A stretch of DNA of 26,085 bases from JASUTC01 sp964604305 (GCA_964604305.1 CAZRYM010000019.1:1-26085), one strand, 5' to 3'; shown: positions 1 to 8,780, counted from the first letter of the stretch. Program-made: numbers and translations. Notes: generated by a model from the sequence alone, not told the origin.

Positions 1-1014
1 GTTTTAAAAACACTCTCCAGATTTTCCGGAGAAATTGAGCCCTATTCCATAGATGAATCGTTTTTAAAAGTGAGGGGCTTGAGCGAAAAGCAGCTGGCAT
101 CCTGGGGAAGAGAAATGGCTTACACTGTAACAAAGTGGACAGGAATTCCCGTTTCGGTGGGGATTGGAAGGACAAGAACATTGGCAAAATTCGCCAATCA
201 TATTGCCAAAAAACAACCACAATACAAAGGCGTTTACAGTTGTGAGGACACATATCTTGAAGAGTGGATGAACAGCTACCCGGTGGAGGAAGTATGGGGG
301 ATAGGACGAAGACTTGCTGCCAAATGTCACCGATTTAAAATAGATACGGTCTATGACCTGAAAAATGTGGCATTGCACTGGGCCAAAAAATACTTGGATA
401 CCGTGGGGACGCGAACAGTTATGGAATTGAGAGGCGAAGAATGCATACTTTCCACCATTCCTTCGAAACGAGGAAGTATTATCAGGTCCAGATCCTTTGA
501 TCCCCCTATTGATGATTTTGAATCCCTTTACAGGAGAATAGGGCTGTTTGTAGCGACTGCCGCGGAAAAACTGAGAGAATACAAAATGTGTACCAAATCC
601 TTCACTATATTCATTATGTCCTCCAGATTTATACGAGACAATTATTATGGTTCGGTTCCCGTCTTATTAGACAGGGCGACTGATAACACCGTTGAGATGC
701 TAAAACTGGCAAGAGAAGCCTTGAGAAAGGTCTATCGTCAAGGCATCTTATATAAAAAAGGCGGTGTAGCTATAAGTGAATTGGTCGACAACGATGCTGT
801 TCAAATTCCTTTAAACGATCCGGTTCCAGAAGATTTTCAAGAAAGGGTGAAGAAAATTGTGAATACGATGGATGGGGTTAATGGTAAATTTGGACATAAT
901 ATCGTGAAATTAGGAAGTTATGCGATGATAAACAAAACGACGGATAAAAAGGAAAAGATTTCAAAACGTTTCACAACGCACTGGTCGGATATACCCGTTG
1001 TGAAAGCAAAATAA
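1..1014 (+). CDS. umuC: UmuC-type Y-family translesion DNA polymerase, 5' end cut by window
   Basis: Catalytic subunit of an error-prone Y-family polymerase that copies past DNA lesions, typically SOS-controlled with a UmuD partner. The frame is open from base 1, so the start lies outside the window; 337 residues are visible. The first visible part carries the palm motif YSIDES at residues 15-20 with the catalytic Asp-Glu pair. SVGIGRTRTLAKFAN and an EVWGIGRR helix-hairpin-helix segment follow. The C-terminal ~60 residues match the DUF4113 tail (MDGVNGKFG...LGSYAM...FTTHWSDIP), which separates UmuC from DinB. No umuD is visible; it could lie upstream. The alcohol dehydrogenase gene starts 16 bases after the stop, so the two are probably cotranscribed. 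The GTG at 70 is internal and is not the start. Confidence 0.9.
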   Translation, partial: VLKTLSRFSGEIEPYSIDESFLKVRGLSEKQLASWGREMAYTVTKWTGIPVSVGIGRTRTLAKFANHIAKKQPQYKGVYSCEDTYLEEWMNSYPVEEVWGIGRRLAAKCHRFKIDTVYDLKNVALHWAKKYLDTVGTRTVMELRGEECILSTIPSKRGSIIRSRSFDPPIDDFESLYRRIGLFVATAAEKLREYKMCTKSFTIFIMSSRFIRDNYYGSVPVLLDRATDNTVEMLKLAREALRKVYRQGILYKKGGVAISELVDNDAVQIPLNDPVPEDFQERVKKIVNTMDGVNGKFGHNIVKLGSYAMINKTTDKKEKISKRFTTHWSDIPVVKAK

Positions 1015-1030
1015 TCAGGAGGGATAACAC

Positions 1031-2200
1031 GTGAGGAATTTTGTATTTGAAAACAAAACAAAGATCATATTTGGAAGAGGCACAGAAGAAAAAGTCGGAA
1101 AAGAGATCAAAAAGTTAGGTAAGAATAAGGTTCTTTTCCATTATGGTGGAGGAAGTATCAAACGTTTCGGGCTATACGATAAGGTAGTAAAATCCTTGAA
1201 AGATGAGGAAATTGAGTATGTGGAACTGGGTGGCGTTAAACCAAACCCCTCGTTAAGCTTGGTGAAAGAGGGAATCGAACTTTGCAGACAAGAAAATATT
1301 GATTTCATTCTTGCCGTTGGTGGGGGGAGCGTTATTGATTCTGCAAAAGCAATTGCCGCAGGTGCTCTTTATGAAGGTGATGTATGGGATTTTTATGATA
1401 ATAAAGCCCAAATAAAAGAGGCACTTCCATTAGGCGTAATTTTAACGCTTCCTGCCGCGGGAAGTGAAGCTAGTGATGCCAGTGTTATTACAGACGAAGA
1501 AAGAAAATTGAAAAGAGGAACAGGCAGTCCATTAATTCGACCGACCTTTTCGATTTTGAATCCAGAGATAACTTTCACTTTGCCACCTTACCAAACAGCT
1601 GCCGGGATAACGGATATGATGGCACATATTATGGAACGTTATTTCACACAGGAAAGAAATGTGGATTTAACCGATCATATGTGTGAAGCTGTTTTGAAGA
1701 CGATCATAAAAAACGCCCCACTTGTATTGGAAAAACCGGAAGATTACAACGCCAGGGCTGAGATCATGTGGGCAGGAACTTTGGCCCATAATGGATTGCT
1801 TGATACCGGCAGACTTGGAGATTGGGGAACTCATATGATCGAACATGAATTAAGCGCTTTATATGATTTGACACATGGCGCAGGATTGGCAATCATTTTT
1901 CCCGCATGGATCAGATACGTTTATAAGGCTTATCCTGAAAAAATGTTGCGTTTTTTCCATAATGTGTTTGATGTGGAAGCGGTATTTGACGATCCCCAAT
2001 ACATGATTGAAGAGGGCTTAAAAAGACTCAAAGAATTTTATAGATCATTAGGAATGCCGGTTTCATTAAAAGATGCCGGAATCGAAGAAAAAAGATTTGA
2101 AGAGATGGCTGAAAAATGCACCGTTTTTGGCCCAGTGAGTAATTTTATCAAATTGGAAAAATCAGATGTGGTTGAAATTTATAAATTAGCTGCAGAATGA
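1031..2200 (+). CDS. Iron/zinc-containing alcohol dehydrogenase, YqhD/butanol dehydrogenase type
   Basis: Probable NAD(P)H-dependent aldehyde reductase/alcohol dehydrogenase of the group III metal-dependent family, cytoplasmic. The 389 residues match the usual ~387. Visible features are the nucleotide-site GGGS at 97-100, and the YGGGS motif near residue 40, which in YqhD/BDH contacts the adenosine-ribose 2' phosphate and so hints at NADPH. The four metal ligands D195, H199, H268 and H282 fall at the same spacing as in YqhD. It starts with GTG behind a strong AGGAGGG site 8 bases upstream, and ends at a strong terminator. The likely role is removal of aldehydes or redox balancing in fermentation. 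The substrate cannot be read from sequence. I considered a sulfolactaldehyde reductase role for the distant sugar operon, but nothing supports it. Confidence 0.88.
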   Translation: MRNFVFENKTKIIFGRGTEEKVGKEIKKLGKNKVLFHYGGGSIKRFGLYDKVVKSLKDEEIEYVELGGVKPNPSLSLVKEGIELCRQENIDFILAVGGGSVIDSAKAIAAGALYEGDVWDFYDNKAQIKEALPLGVILTLPAAGSEASDASVITDEERKLKRGTGSPLIRPTFSILNPEITFTLPPYQTAAGITDMMAHIMERYFTQERNVDLTDHMCEAVLKTIIKNAPLVLEKPEDYNARAEIMWAGTLAHNGLLDTGRLGDWGTHMIEHELSALYDLTHGAGLAIIFPAWIRYVYKAYPEKMLRFFHNVFDVEAVFDDPQYMIEEGLKRLKEFYRSLGMPVSLKDAGIEEKRFEEMAEKCTVFGPVSNFIKLEKSDVVEIYKLAAE

Positions 2201-2224
2201 TTTAAAAATAATCAAAAAAGAATG

Positions 2225-2230
2225 TATAAT
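2225..2230 (+). promoter_or_regulatory. Candidate -10 box for rpiA
   Basis: The sequence has an exact TATAAT, 51 bases before the rpiA start and between the dehydrogenase stop and its terminator stem. The matching -35 position (around 2201) reads TTTAAA, a weak match. A start site about 7 bases downstream would fall in the left arm of the terminator and disrupt the hairpin in the new transcript, letting rpiA be expressed despite the terminator. This is inferred from position only. Confidence 0.4.
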
Positions 2231-2267
2231 AATCACGCTGTTTTTTCATAAACAGCGTGATTTTTTT
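2231..2267 (+). terminator. Rho-independent terminator after the alcohol dehydrogenase gene
   Basis: A perfect 13-bp stem (AATCACGCTGTTT, 2231-2243, against 2250-2262) with a 6-base loop is followed by a T run at 2261-2267. It ends only 13 bases before the rpiA start codon. A perfect TATAAT at 2225-2230 lies just upstream of the stem, so a transcript starting there would begin near or inside the hairpin. Confidence 0.92.
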
Positions 2268-2280
2268 AAGGGGTGATCAA

Positions 2281-2979
2281 ATGAATGTTAAAGAAGAACT
2301 GAAAAGGCTTGTTGCCGGAGAAGTTTTAAAATATGTGGAAAATGATATGATTGTTGGATTGGGTTCGGGATCTACCATGGCTTATGTGATTAATCTTATT
2401 GGGAAATCTCTTAAAGAGGGTAAATTGAATCGCATATTCGGTGTTCCCACATCTTTTCAATCTGAAATTCTTGGAAGAGAAAATGGTATTCAAATAATCG
2501 ATTTTAATGCAACAGATAGAATCGATTTGGCAATAGACGGGGCAGATGAAATAGACCCGGAAAAGATTTTAATCAAAGGTGGTGGTGGAGCTCATACAAG
2601 AGAAAAGTACATTGATTATTTTGCCGAACGTTTTTTAGTGGTGGCTGATGACAGTAAATTAGTTCGGAAACTGGGACAAGGGTTTGCCGTTCCTGTGGAA
2701 GTCTTACCACAAGCTTACAGATCTGTACAAAAAAAATTAGAAGAAATGAACACCATCGTAGAACTAAGAATGGCAGTAAAAAAAGCAGGTCCTGTGATTA
2801 CTGATCAAGGCAATTTTATTCTGGATGCAAAATTTCAATATATTGAGCAACCAAAAGAAATTGAAAAGGAGATAAACAACATTCCGGGTGTTTTGGAAAA
2901 TGGTATTTTTACTGCTTCAGTAGAACAAGTATTAATCGGAAATTATTCGGATGGTAATATGCAAGTAATTCGGTTATAG
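2281..2979 (+). CDS. rpiA: Ribose-5-phosphate isomerase A
   Basis: Interconverts ribose 5-phosphate and ribulose 5-phosphate in the pentose phosphate pathway, cytoplasmic. The 232 residues show the RpiA signatures GLGSGST (26-32), AIDGADEID (84-92, with the two active-site aspartates D86 and D89), KGGGGAHTREK (99-109, with catalytic Glu in REK) and the DDSKLV loop. All key residues are present. I chose ATG 2281 behind AAGGGGTGAT; an in-frame GTG at 2257 sits inside the terminator stem and has no ribosome site. This intact enzyme means the cell does not need the RpiB-like protein at 22381-22854 for the canonical reaction. Downstream is an inverted repeat and then an ABC exporter pair with no evident metabolic link. 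Confidence 0.96.
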   Translation: MNVKEELKRLVAGEVLKYVENDMIVGLGSGSTMAYVINLIGKSLKEGKLNRIFGVPTSFQSEILGRENGIQIIDFNATDRIDLAIDGADEIDPEKILIKGGGGAHTREKYIDYFAERFLVVADDSKLVRKLGQGFAVPVEVLPQAYRSVQKKLEEMNTIVELRMAVKKAGPVITDQGNFILDAKFQYIEQPKEIEKEINNIPGVLENGIFTASVEQVLIGNYSDGNMQVIRL

Positions 2980-3013
2980 AACATTATTTAGTATAATAAG
3001 TAGTTCTATAACC
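2972..3013. repeat. Perfect 11-bp inverted repeat around a TATAAT, between rpiA and the ABC exporter genes
   Basis: The left arm GGTTATAGAAC (2972-2982) overlaps the rpiA stop codon and the right arm GTTCTATAACC is at 3003-3013. The 20-base interior can form a second 5-bp stem and contains TATAAT at 2992-2997. There is no T run after it, so it does not look like a terminator. It may be an operator flanking the -10 box of the exporter promoter, or an RNA hairpin in the leader. No convincing -35 is visible. Confidence 0.5.
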
Positions 3014-3064
3014 TTACAAAAATTGATTTAAAACAAATAACGGCAATTTTGGGAGGAGGCATAC

Positions 3065-4825
3065 ATGGAAAAGAGAAAGGGATATATTGGGGAATTTTTG
3101 TCAAAAAAATATTATTTGTATATATGTGGTATATTAGTCCTTCTCGGGGTTGATTTTCTTCAGATTCAAATTCCCATTTACCTTGAACAACTGATTGATG
3201 GTGTCAAGTATATGAATGAGGGAATGGATGAGATTGTGATAGTGATCAGGACTATCCTGTTACTCGCAGTCGGTATGTTTGTTTTAAGGTTTTTCTGGCG
3301 GTATTTCATTATTGGAACTTCCAGGAAATTTGAGAAATACGTAAGATCCAGCATATTCAAAAAACTACTCTCTCTATCACCTGCATTTTATGACAAAACA
3401 AAAACGGGTGATATCATGGCAAGAACTACAAACGATTTAAATGCAACGCGAATGATGTTGGCCCAGGGGGTCATCATGTTGACTGATTCCATTATTCTTG
3501 GTTCCCTGAGTATATACATGATGATAACCAGAGTAGACTTAAGATTAACTCTGATAGGGATCATACCATTACCAATTCTAGCAATCGTTGCACTTTCTTA
3601 TGGAGGAACCATCCATAAACGATTCGAGTCCATGCAAAAGGCCTTTTCAAATCTAACAGATACTGTTCAGGAAACACTGGATGGTATGCAGGTTGTAAAA
3701 AGTTATACAATGGAAAAAGAACGGGGTAATACTTTTTTTTATAAATGCCGGGACTATTTTAAAAAATCAATGAGATTGATAAAATTATGGGGTACATTTC
3801 TTCCATTAATTGAGCTAATGGCCTCTTTTGGTATGGCTTTGACAATTTGGTACGGGGGAAGATTAGTCATTTTGGGGGAAATTTCATTAGGACAGTTTGT
3901 TGCCTTTTCACAATATCTTATGATGCTTGTATGGCCTATAATCGCCATTGGATGGGTCGTAAATGTTATTCAAAGAGGAAGAGCTTCTTATAAACGAATA
4001 ATGTGGATAGAAAAACAAACATCAGAAGTCAATGATCCTCATGAAGCGAAAAAAGCAGATTTATCAAAGGAAATAAACGTGAATAACCTTTCTTTCAAAT
4101 ATCCCGGAAGTAATAAGCGGGTTCTTCATGAAATAGAACTACACATCCAACCCGGACAAACAGTTGCTTTTGTAGGTAAAACCGGAAGCGGGAAATCCAC
4201 ATTGGCCAAGCTCCTTGTAAAGATGTATTCTGTAAAAAACGGACATATATATATTGGTGATTATGATATCAACCAGTTAAGAATGAAAGAGATCAGAGAA
4301 CAGGTGGCTTACGTTCCACAGGAGACTTTTCTTTTTTCAGCGACCATAACTGAAAATATCGGATTCAGTGTAGATAATTATTCTCAAGAAGATGTTGAGC
4401 AATATGCCCATTTGGCTGCAGTTCACTCAAATATTCAGGATTTTCCTCAAGGGTACAAAACTATTATTGGTGAAAGAGGAGTAACTTTATCCGGTGGACA
4501 GAAGCAGAGAGTGGCCATTGCAAGAGCACTCATGAAAAAGACACCGGTGGTTATTCTAGATGATTGTTTAAGTGCCGTAGATACTGAGACTGAGTTAAAA
4601 ATTTTGGACAGTTTGAATGAGGAAATCAAAAACCGAACAACGATCATCATCTCTCATAGGCTAAAAGCTGTTTCAAGGGCAGATCAGATTTATGTTTTTG
4701 ATGAGGGAAAAATTGTTGAGAAGGGAACACATGAGGAGCTTCTGAAATCAAATGGACAGTATTCTGAACTGTATAAAAAACAATTGATTGAAGAGGAACT
4801 CAAAGGGGAGGATAATGATGGCTGA
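3065..4825 (+). CDS. ABC exporter half-transporter with degenerate catalytic Asp (BmrC/YheI-like)
   Basis: One half of a heterodimeric type IV ABC exporter in the cytoplasmic membrane, probably a drug/lipid efflux pump. The 586 residues match the ~585 of BmrC/YheI. The N-terminal ~310 residues hold the six-helix membrane domain. The nucleotide domain has Walker A GKTGSGKST (371-379), Q-loop Q419, a canonical LSGGQ (475-479), Walker B ending in D499-D500 and switch His H531. D500 replaces the catalytic Glu, the usual mark of the subunit contributing the degenerate ATP site. It starts at ATG with GGGAGGAGG upstream. Its end overlaps the next gene by 8 bases, so the two are translationally coupled. 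The transported substrate is unknown. Confidence 0.92.
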   Translation: MEKRKGYIGEFLSKKYYLYICGILVLLGVDFLQIQIPIYLEQLIDGVKYMNEGMDEIVIVIRTILLLAVGMFVLRFFWRYFIIGTSRKFEKYVRSSIFKKLLSLSPAFYDKTKTGDIMARTTNDLNATRMMLAQGVIMLTDSIILGSLSIYMMITRVDLRLTLIGIIPLPILAIVALSYGGTIHKRFESMQKAFSNLTDTVQETLDGMQVVKSYTMEKERGNTFFYKCRDYFKKSMRLIKLWGTFLPLIELMASFGMALTIWYGGRLVILGEISLGQFVAFSQYLMMLVWPIIAIGWVVNVIQRGRASYKRIMWIEKQTSEVNDPHEAKKADLSKEINVNNLSFKYPGSNKRVLHEIELHIQPGQTVAFVGKTGSGKSTLAKLLVKMYSVKNGHIYIGDYDINQLRMKEIREQVAYVPQETFLFSATITENIGFSVDNYSQEDVEQYAHLAAVHSNIQDFPQGYKTIIGERGVTLSGGQKQRVAIARALMKKTPVVILDDCLSAVDTETELKILDSLNEEIKNRTTIIISHRLKAVSRADQIYVFDEGKIVEKGTHEELLKSNGQYSELYKKQLIEEELKGEDNDG

Positions 4826-6806
4826 AAATAAAGACTATAGGTTGGAAAGCGAAACTGCAGGAAGTAAATTTGACCTTGAGATTTTTAAAAGATTATGGGC
4901 ATATGTTAAACCTTACAAGTTGCTTTTCGTTTTTAGTCTTTTCTTTTTGGGTTTGGCGACCTTGCTTCAGTTATCTATACCCTTTTTTACAAAAACAGCC
5001 ATAGACAATTACATGTCTCAGGATTATAAGTATATTATTTCAGATAATCAGCTTGAAGACGCAATCAAAATAAACACTGAGGGTAAGCAGATTTGGATTC
5101 AAAAAAGTGAAAAGGGACAATATCAGTTGATGTTCCAGAAAGCAGAAAAGGAAACAGGGTTTAATCTTACTGATGGTGAAAACTCCTATTACTTAAGCCC
5201 GGAAGATATGGAAATTCTCAGAAACCAAGATATCAATTCTTTGAATTCACTTGTCATCATGTTGATATTTGTGATGGTGGGTAATTTCTTTTGTACATTT
5301 GGCCAGGTTATCACTTCAAATTTAATGGGTCAAAAAGTCATCTTAGATATAAGAAATCACCTTTTTAGGCATCTTTTAAGATTACCTATGAAATTCTACG
5401 ACCAAAATCCTACAGGAAGAATCGTAACCAGGGTTACTAATGATACTGAAAATTTGAATGAGTTTTTTACTACTGCCATAACCAGTTTGATTAAAGACGT
5501 TCTAATGTTGGCAGGGATTATCGTTTTTATGATTATCATTAGTCCAAAATTAACGGGTTATGCAATGATCATCGTTCCATTCATCGTTTTGGCTACGGTT
5601 CTTTTTAGAATATTCGCCAGAAAGGCTTTTAGAAAGGTAAGAACCCGTTTAGCCAGAATCAATGCCTTTATGGCAGAACATATATCTGGGATGTCAGTTA
5701 TTCAGCTTTTTAATAGGGAAAAGGCTAAAAGAAAGGAATTTTCTGATATCAACCAGAGTTACTATAAATCGACTATGCAGCAATTAATGGTTTTTGCCAT
5801 ATTCCGTCCTACCATGGATTTGCTTTTTTATCTTGGCATGACAACCGTGATATGGTTTGCTGCTGGGGATTTACTTGCCGGTTCATTAACTTTTGGTATC
5901 CTGTACGCATTCATCAACTACATTGACATGTTATTTCAGCCTTTGAGAGATATCTCAGAGAAGTTTAATATTGTTCAAAATGCCTTTGCCTCATCTGAAA
6001 AGATCTTTAATTTGATGGATGAAAAAGAAGGTATAGGAGTTGAAACAAAGAACATTTCCAAGCCAATTGCTAAAGGTGAAGTGAAGTTTGAAGATGTTAA
6101 ACTCTCCTATGATGGGGAAAAACAAGTATTGAAAGGTATTTCCTTTGACATAAAACCAGAAGAGGAAATCGCAATCGTAGGTGAAACTGGCGCCGGTAAG
6201 ACTTCCATGATGAATATTTTAACAGCACTTTATCCAATACAAGGTGGAAGTATTAAAATTGATGATTATTCCATTTACGATTATCAGTTGGAATTACTAA
6301 GAAAAGGGATAGCTGTTGTCCTCCAGGACGTCTTTTTGTTCTCAGGCAGTGTTTTGGATAACATAAAACTGTTTAATGAGGAGATTTCAAATGAACAGGC
6401 AATAGAAGCTGCAAAATACGTTCATGTAGATCATTTGATTAATAAATTCGAAAATGGATTTGATACCAATATAACAGAAAGGGCAACAACTTTGTCAGCT
6501 GGTGAGAGACAATTAATAGCACTTGCAAGAGCGGTTGTTTCCGATCCAAAGATTTTAGTTCTTGACGAAGCCACAAGTAATATTGATCCAGTGACAGAAG
6601 CGCTTATTCAAGATGCCATGAAAAAGGTTTCATGCAATAGAACCGTTATAACTATTGCCCACAGACTTTCAACGATTCGAAGCGCTGACAGAATACTTGT
6701 TCTCCATAAAGGAAAGCTTGTTGAACAAGGATCTCACGAGGAGCTAATGAATATTAACGGTATATATCGACAATTATATCGTTTACAATATGATTTAAGT
6801 GCCTAA
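4818..6806 (+). CDS. ABC exporter half-transporter with consensus catalytic Glu (BmrD/YheH-like)
   Basis: Partner of the preceding half-transporter in a heterodimeric exporter. It has about 662 residues (BmrD/YheH ~673). An insertion of about 75 mostly polar residues (roughly 65-142) separates the first two membrane helices and should form an extracytoplasmic domain, as in BmrD. The nucleotide domain has Walker A GETGAGKTS (455-463), a variant signature LSAGE (559-563), catalytic Glu E584 in VLDEATSNID and switch His H615. The pair therefore has one consensus and one degenerate ATP site. I prefer ATG 4818, 6 bases after GGGGAGG; ATG 4815 is directly adjacent, and a GTG further upstream (4788) lacks a ribosome site. 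The gene ends just before a bidirectional terminator. Confidence 0.92.
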   Translation: MAENKDYRLESETAGSKFDLEIFKRLWAYVKPYKLLFVFSLFFLGLATLLQLSIPFFTKTAIDNYMSQDYKYIISDNQLEDAIKINTEGKQIWIQKSEKGQYQLMFQKAEKETGFNLTDGENSYYLSPEDMEILRNQDINSLNSLVIMLIFVMVGNFFCTFGQVITSNLMGQKVILDIRNHLFRHLLRLPMKFYDQNPTGRIVTRVTNDTENLNEFFTTAITSLIKDVLMLAGIIVFMIIISPKLTGYAMIIVPFIVLATVLFRIFARKAFRKVRTRLARINAFMAEHISGMSVIQLFNREKAKRKEFSDINQSYYKSTMQQLMVFAIFRPTMDLLFYLGMTTVIWFAAGDLLAGSLTFGILYAFINYIDMLFQPLRDISEKFNIVQNAFASSEKIFNLMDEKEGIGVETKNISKPIAKGEVKFEDVKLSYDGEKQVLKGISFDIKPEEEIAIVGETGAGKTSMMNILTALYPIQGGSIKIDDYSIYDYQLELLRKGIAVVLQDVFLFSGSVLDNIKLFNEEISNEQAIEAAKYVHVDHLINKFENGFDTNITERATTLSAGERQLIALARAVVSDPKILVLDEATSNIDPVTEALIQDAMKKVSCNRTVITIAHRLSTIRSADRILVLHKGKLVEQGSHEELMNINGIYRQLYRLQYDLSA

Positions 6807-6812
6807 TACATT

Positions 6813-6860
6813 AAAAAGGTAGCTGATAGATATGATAAATAGGATATAAGCTGCCTTTTT
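6813..6860. terminator. Bidirectional terminator between convergent operons
   Basis: A 12-bp stem (AAAAAGGTAGCT, 6813-6824, against AGCTGCCTTTTT, 6849-6860, one G-U pair) encloses a 24-base A/T-rich loop. The right arm ends in a T run for the plus strand, and the left arm's A run gives a T run on the minus strand. It ends the exporter genes from the left and the long minus-strand operon from the right; its outer edge touches the stop codon of the last minus-strand gene. Confidence 0.85.
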
Positions 6861-7531
6861 TAAATTGTTTTATATATGATAAGTTGCCCTTCTTTTGAAA
6901 CTGGTTTTATCAATCCCATCTTTTTAAGAGCATAACAGATTTTTTGGGATTTTTTCAGTGTGATATTCATTTCCAAAGAGAGAATTCTAGTACTAAACTC
7001 TGAGTTAATGATTGATTTGGGGAGGTATTTAAATAATTGTACAGCATCTTTTATCAGGTGCTCTTCATGAATTTGAGTTAACTTTGTATTAATAAGACTG
7101 ATTCCCCTTCTTCTCCAACTTCCCTTTCCATCATCTTTTCTGATTTCCTGAACGGATACAATTAACAGTAAAATCTCCAAATTCATATGCTTAAAGAGAT
7201 CTGGTATATATATTAACTCATCAAAAATGTCTGTGATGTCACCATGTACGGGTGACATTCTCTTTCGTAATATTTCATTTTCTTGTGAAACAACAATGAT
7301 TTCCTTTGCCTTTAAAATAGGATGGACGATTCTTATTCTATTAATATCAAGAAGGGTTTCCAATTTTTTTCTTAGGGAATTCAGTGATTTAGTCTGTATT
7401 TCAATAAGCAAGTCTTCACGTTTTATATCAATAATAAACCCTTTGTAGGGAATTTCTATAAGATCACCGGATCGTGAAAGCAAAGTCTTAAGTTCGCTGT
7501 GTAAATCACGTTCATTGTACGTATTGATCAT
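6860..7531 (-). CDS. Uncharacterised protein: PD-(D/E)XK-like nuclease domain plus C-terminal winged helix
   Basis: I do not recognise a named family. The 223-residue protein starts with a segment resembling the restriction-endonuclease fold: E12 in the first helix, then a strand GFIIDI with D35, then LLIEIQTK with E44, Q46 and K48, then a basic helix (NSLRKK). That is the order of the PD-(D/E)XK core, with Gln or the later Lys filling the lysine position. The last ~60 residues look like a winged helix (LSLEMNITLKKSQKICYALKKMGLI then a wing ending in IYK), suggesting nucleic-acid binding. I chose ATG 7531, 13 bases after the LCP stop; the longer frame from 7618 would overlap the LCP gene and its extra residues are not conserved-looking. 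It is the last gene of the operon before the terminator. A nuclease or DNA-binding role is inferred from motifs only. Confidence 0.6.
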   Translation of the reverse strand: MINTYNERDLHSELKTLLSRSGDLIEIPYKGFIIDIKREDLLIEIQTKSLNSLRKKLETLLDINRIRIVHPILKAKEIIVVSQENEILRKRMSPVHGDITDIFDELIYIPDLFKHMNLEILLLIVSVQEIRKDDGKGSWRRRGISLINTKLTQIHEEHLIKDAVQLFKYLPKSIINSEFSTRILSLEMNITLKKSQKICYALKKMGLIKPVSKEGQLIIYKTI

Positions 7532-7544
7532 TATTGACAAAAAC

Positions 7545-8780
7545 CTATTGGTGATTGATATACACAAGAGCATCCAAGGGGGTTGGATAAAACTGCCTGC
7601 TTTGCATGAGTGAATCAATTGTTTGATAATAAAGGCTCAAAACTTTTAAATCATTCGTATAAATCAGGTCAAAATCCATTCCGTATAGTGATTTGAATTG
7701 GCCAGCTAATTCTTCATTCTTGGTTGGATTATTGTTAGAAAAAAACATTATCGTGTTTCCCTTCAATTTTTCAATTATTTCGTCATCTATCTTTTCGTTG
7801 ATCAAAAAATAATTGAGATCTGTTCCAATTAAAATATTGTAGTTTACAATGGAAAAGACACGTGAATTTTGATTAGAACAATTGATTACATTAATTGTTC
7901 CCGGCTCTTGTTGTTTTTCTTCTTGTTTAAAATTTCTAAAACCATTTTTCAAAGACTTCAGAAGTTTATCATCTGTATAGATTGAGCCATCAGAAGCAAT
8001 CTTATAGGGATAGGAAAAAAACTTTACATCGTCTATATCTGTTAAACTAAGAAGGGTATAGATAATATCCTGTGTGGAAAAATCAGTATTCATACGTTCT
8101 AAAATTAATTTGAACTCATTTTCAATAAATTCAAAAGAAATGCTGTCCTTAAATCTGATTAAAGTGCTTTTGATGGCTTTTTTTTGACGTTCTATACGTC
8201 CCAAATCTCCTTTACTATCATCCCTATATCTGATGTAATTTAAAAGATCGTTGCCATACATTTTATGAAGTCCTTGTTCAAAATGAATAGACAAATCCTG
8301 CTGGTTATCTTCATAATGCATAGGATAGTCAACCATAATTTCAACTGGGCCTACCAGATCACCAAGATACTTAAATAATGAGTAATCTATAATCGCATAT
8401 TTCTCAATCTTTAGATCCAATAGATTTTCGATTTCTTTTTTGATTGCATCCAAACCATCGTTTTTATATACTGAATTGATTTTTATCTTTTTAGTATTGT
8501 CTTTAGGATCACTTATTAGAAGGTCTCTGGGAATGGACAGAAGCTCAAAAGCAGATGTCTTTACATCCATTCCAACCATCATTATTGCATCTGTTCTATC
8601 AGATCCAGCCTCACCGGCATCGTCAACACCAAGAACTAGAAAAAATACTTGATCAGAATCAAATGGGTTGGAGATTTGTTCAGGGATAAATTCTATAAAA
8701 GGTTTGGGGAAAATAGAAATAAAGAACAATGCACCTAATAATCCTAAAAATGAAACGGATAACTGAAATAACTGTCTCAT
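7545..8780 (-). CDS. LytR-CpsA-Psr (LCP) family envelope protein with LytR_C domain
   Basis: Membrane-anchored LCP protein; the family transfers undecaprenyl-linked glycopolymers to the cell wall or envelope. Its 411 residues comprise an N-terminal membrane segment (about 7-25), the LCP catalytic domain (about 44-215) and a C-terminal LytR_C-like domain (about 300-400, starting GTINVINCSNQ). Conserved polar and arginine positions are present: FLVLGVDD, R62 and D64 in SDRTD, R85 in SIPRD, R184/R186 in YIRYR and R195 in GRIERQ. The active site thus appears complete. Its start overlaps the stop of the upstream LCP-like gene by 4 bases (ATGA). In a lineage without known teichoic acids the acceptor could be another envelope polymer; the sequence does not show which. 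Confidence 0.88.
   Translation of the reverse strand: MRQLFQLSVSFLGLLGALFFISIFPKPFIEFIPEQISNPFDSDQVFFLVLGVDDAGEAGSDRTDAIMMVGMDVKTSAFELLSIPRDLLISDPKDNTKKIKINSVYKNDGLDAIKKEIENLLDLKIEKYAIIDYSLFKYLGDLVGPVEIMVDYPMHYEDNQQDLSIHFEQGLHKMYGNDLLNYIRYRDDSKGDLGRIERQKKAIKSTLIRFKDSISFEFIENEFKLILERMNTDFSTQDIIYTLLSLTDIDDVKFFSYPYKIASDGSIYTDDKLLKSLKNGFRNFKQEEKQQEPGTINVINCSNQNSRVFSIVNYNILIGTDLNYFLINEKIDDEIIEKLKGNTIMFFSNNNPTKNEELAGQFKSLYGMDFDLIYTNDLKVLSLYYQTIDSLMQSRQFYPTPLDALVYINHQ

Noticed and set aside
64..378. Antisense open frame opposite the polymerase gene
   Set aside because: It lies wholly over the UmuC palm region, has no ribosome site and its protein resembles no domain. Similar frames opposite other genes were left out for the same reason.
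1031..2200. Alcohol dehydrogenase as the sulfolactaldehyde reductase of the sugar operon
   Set aside because: It is more than 20 kb away, on the other strand, and has ordinary YqhD/BDH motifs.
2257..2280. Upstream GTG start for rpiA
   Set aside because: It lies inside the terminator stem with no ribosome site; ATG 2281 has AAGGGGTGAT at proper spacing and matches the family N-terminus.
2972..3013. Inverted repeat as a terminator after rpiA
   Set aside because: There is no T run after the right arm and the stem is A/T-rich, so an operator or leader hairpin fits better.
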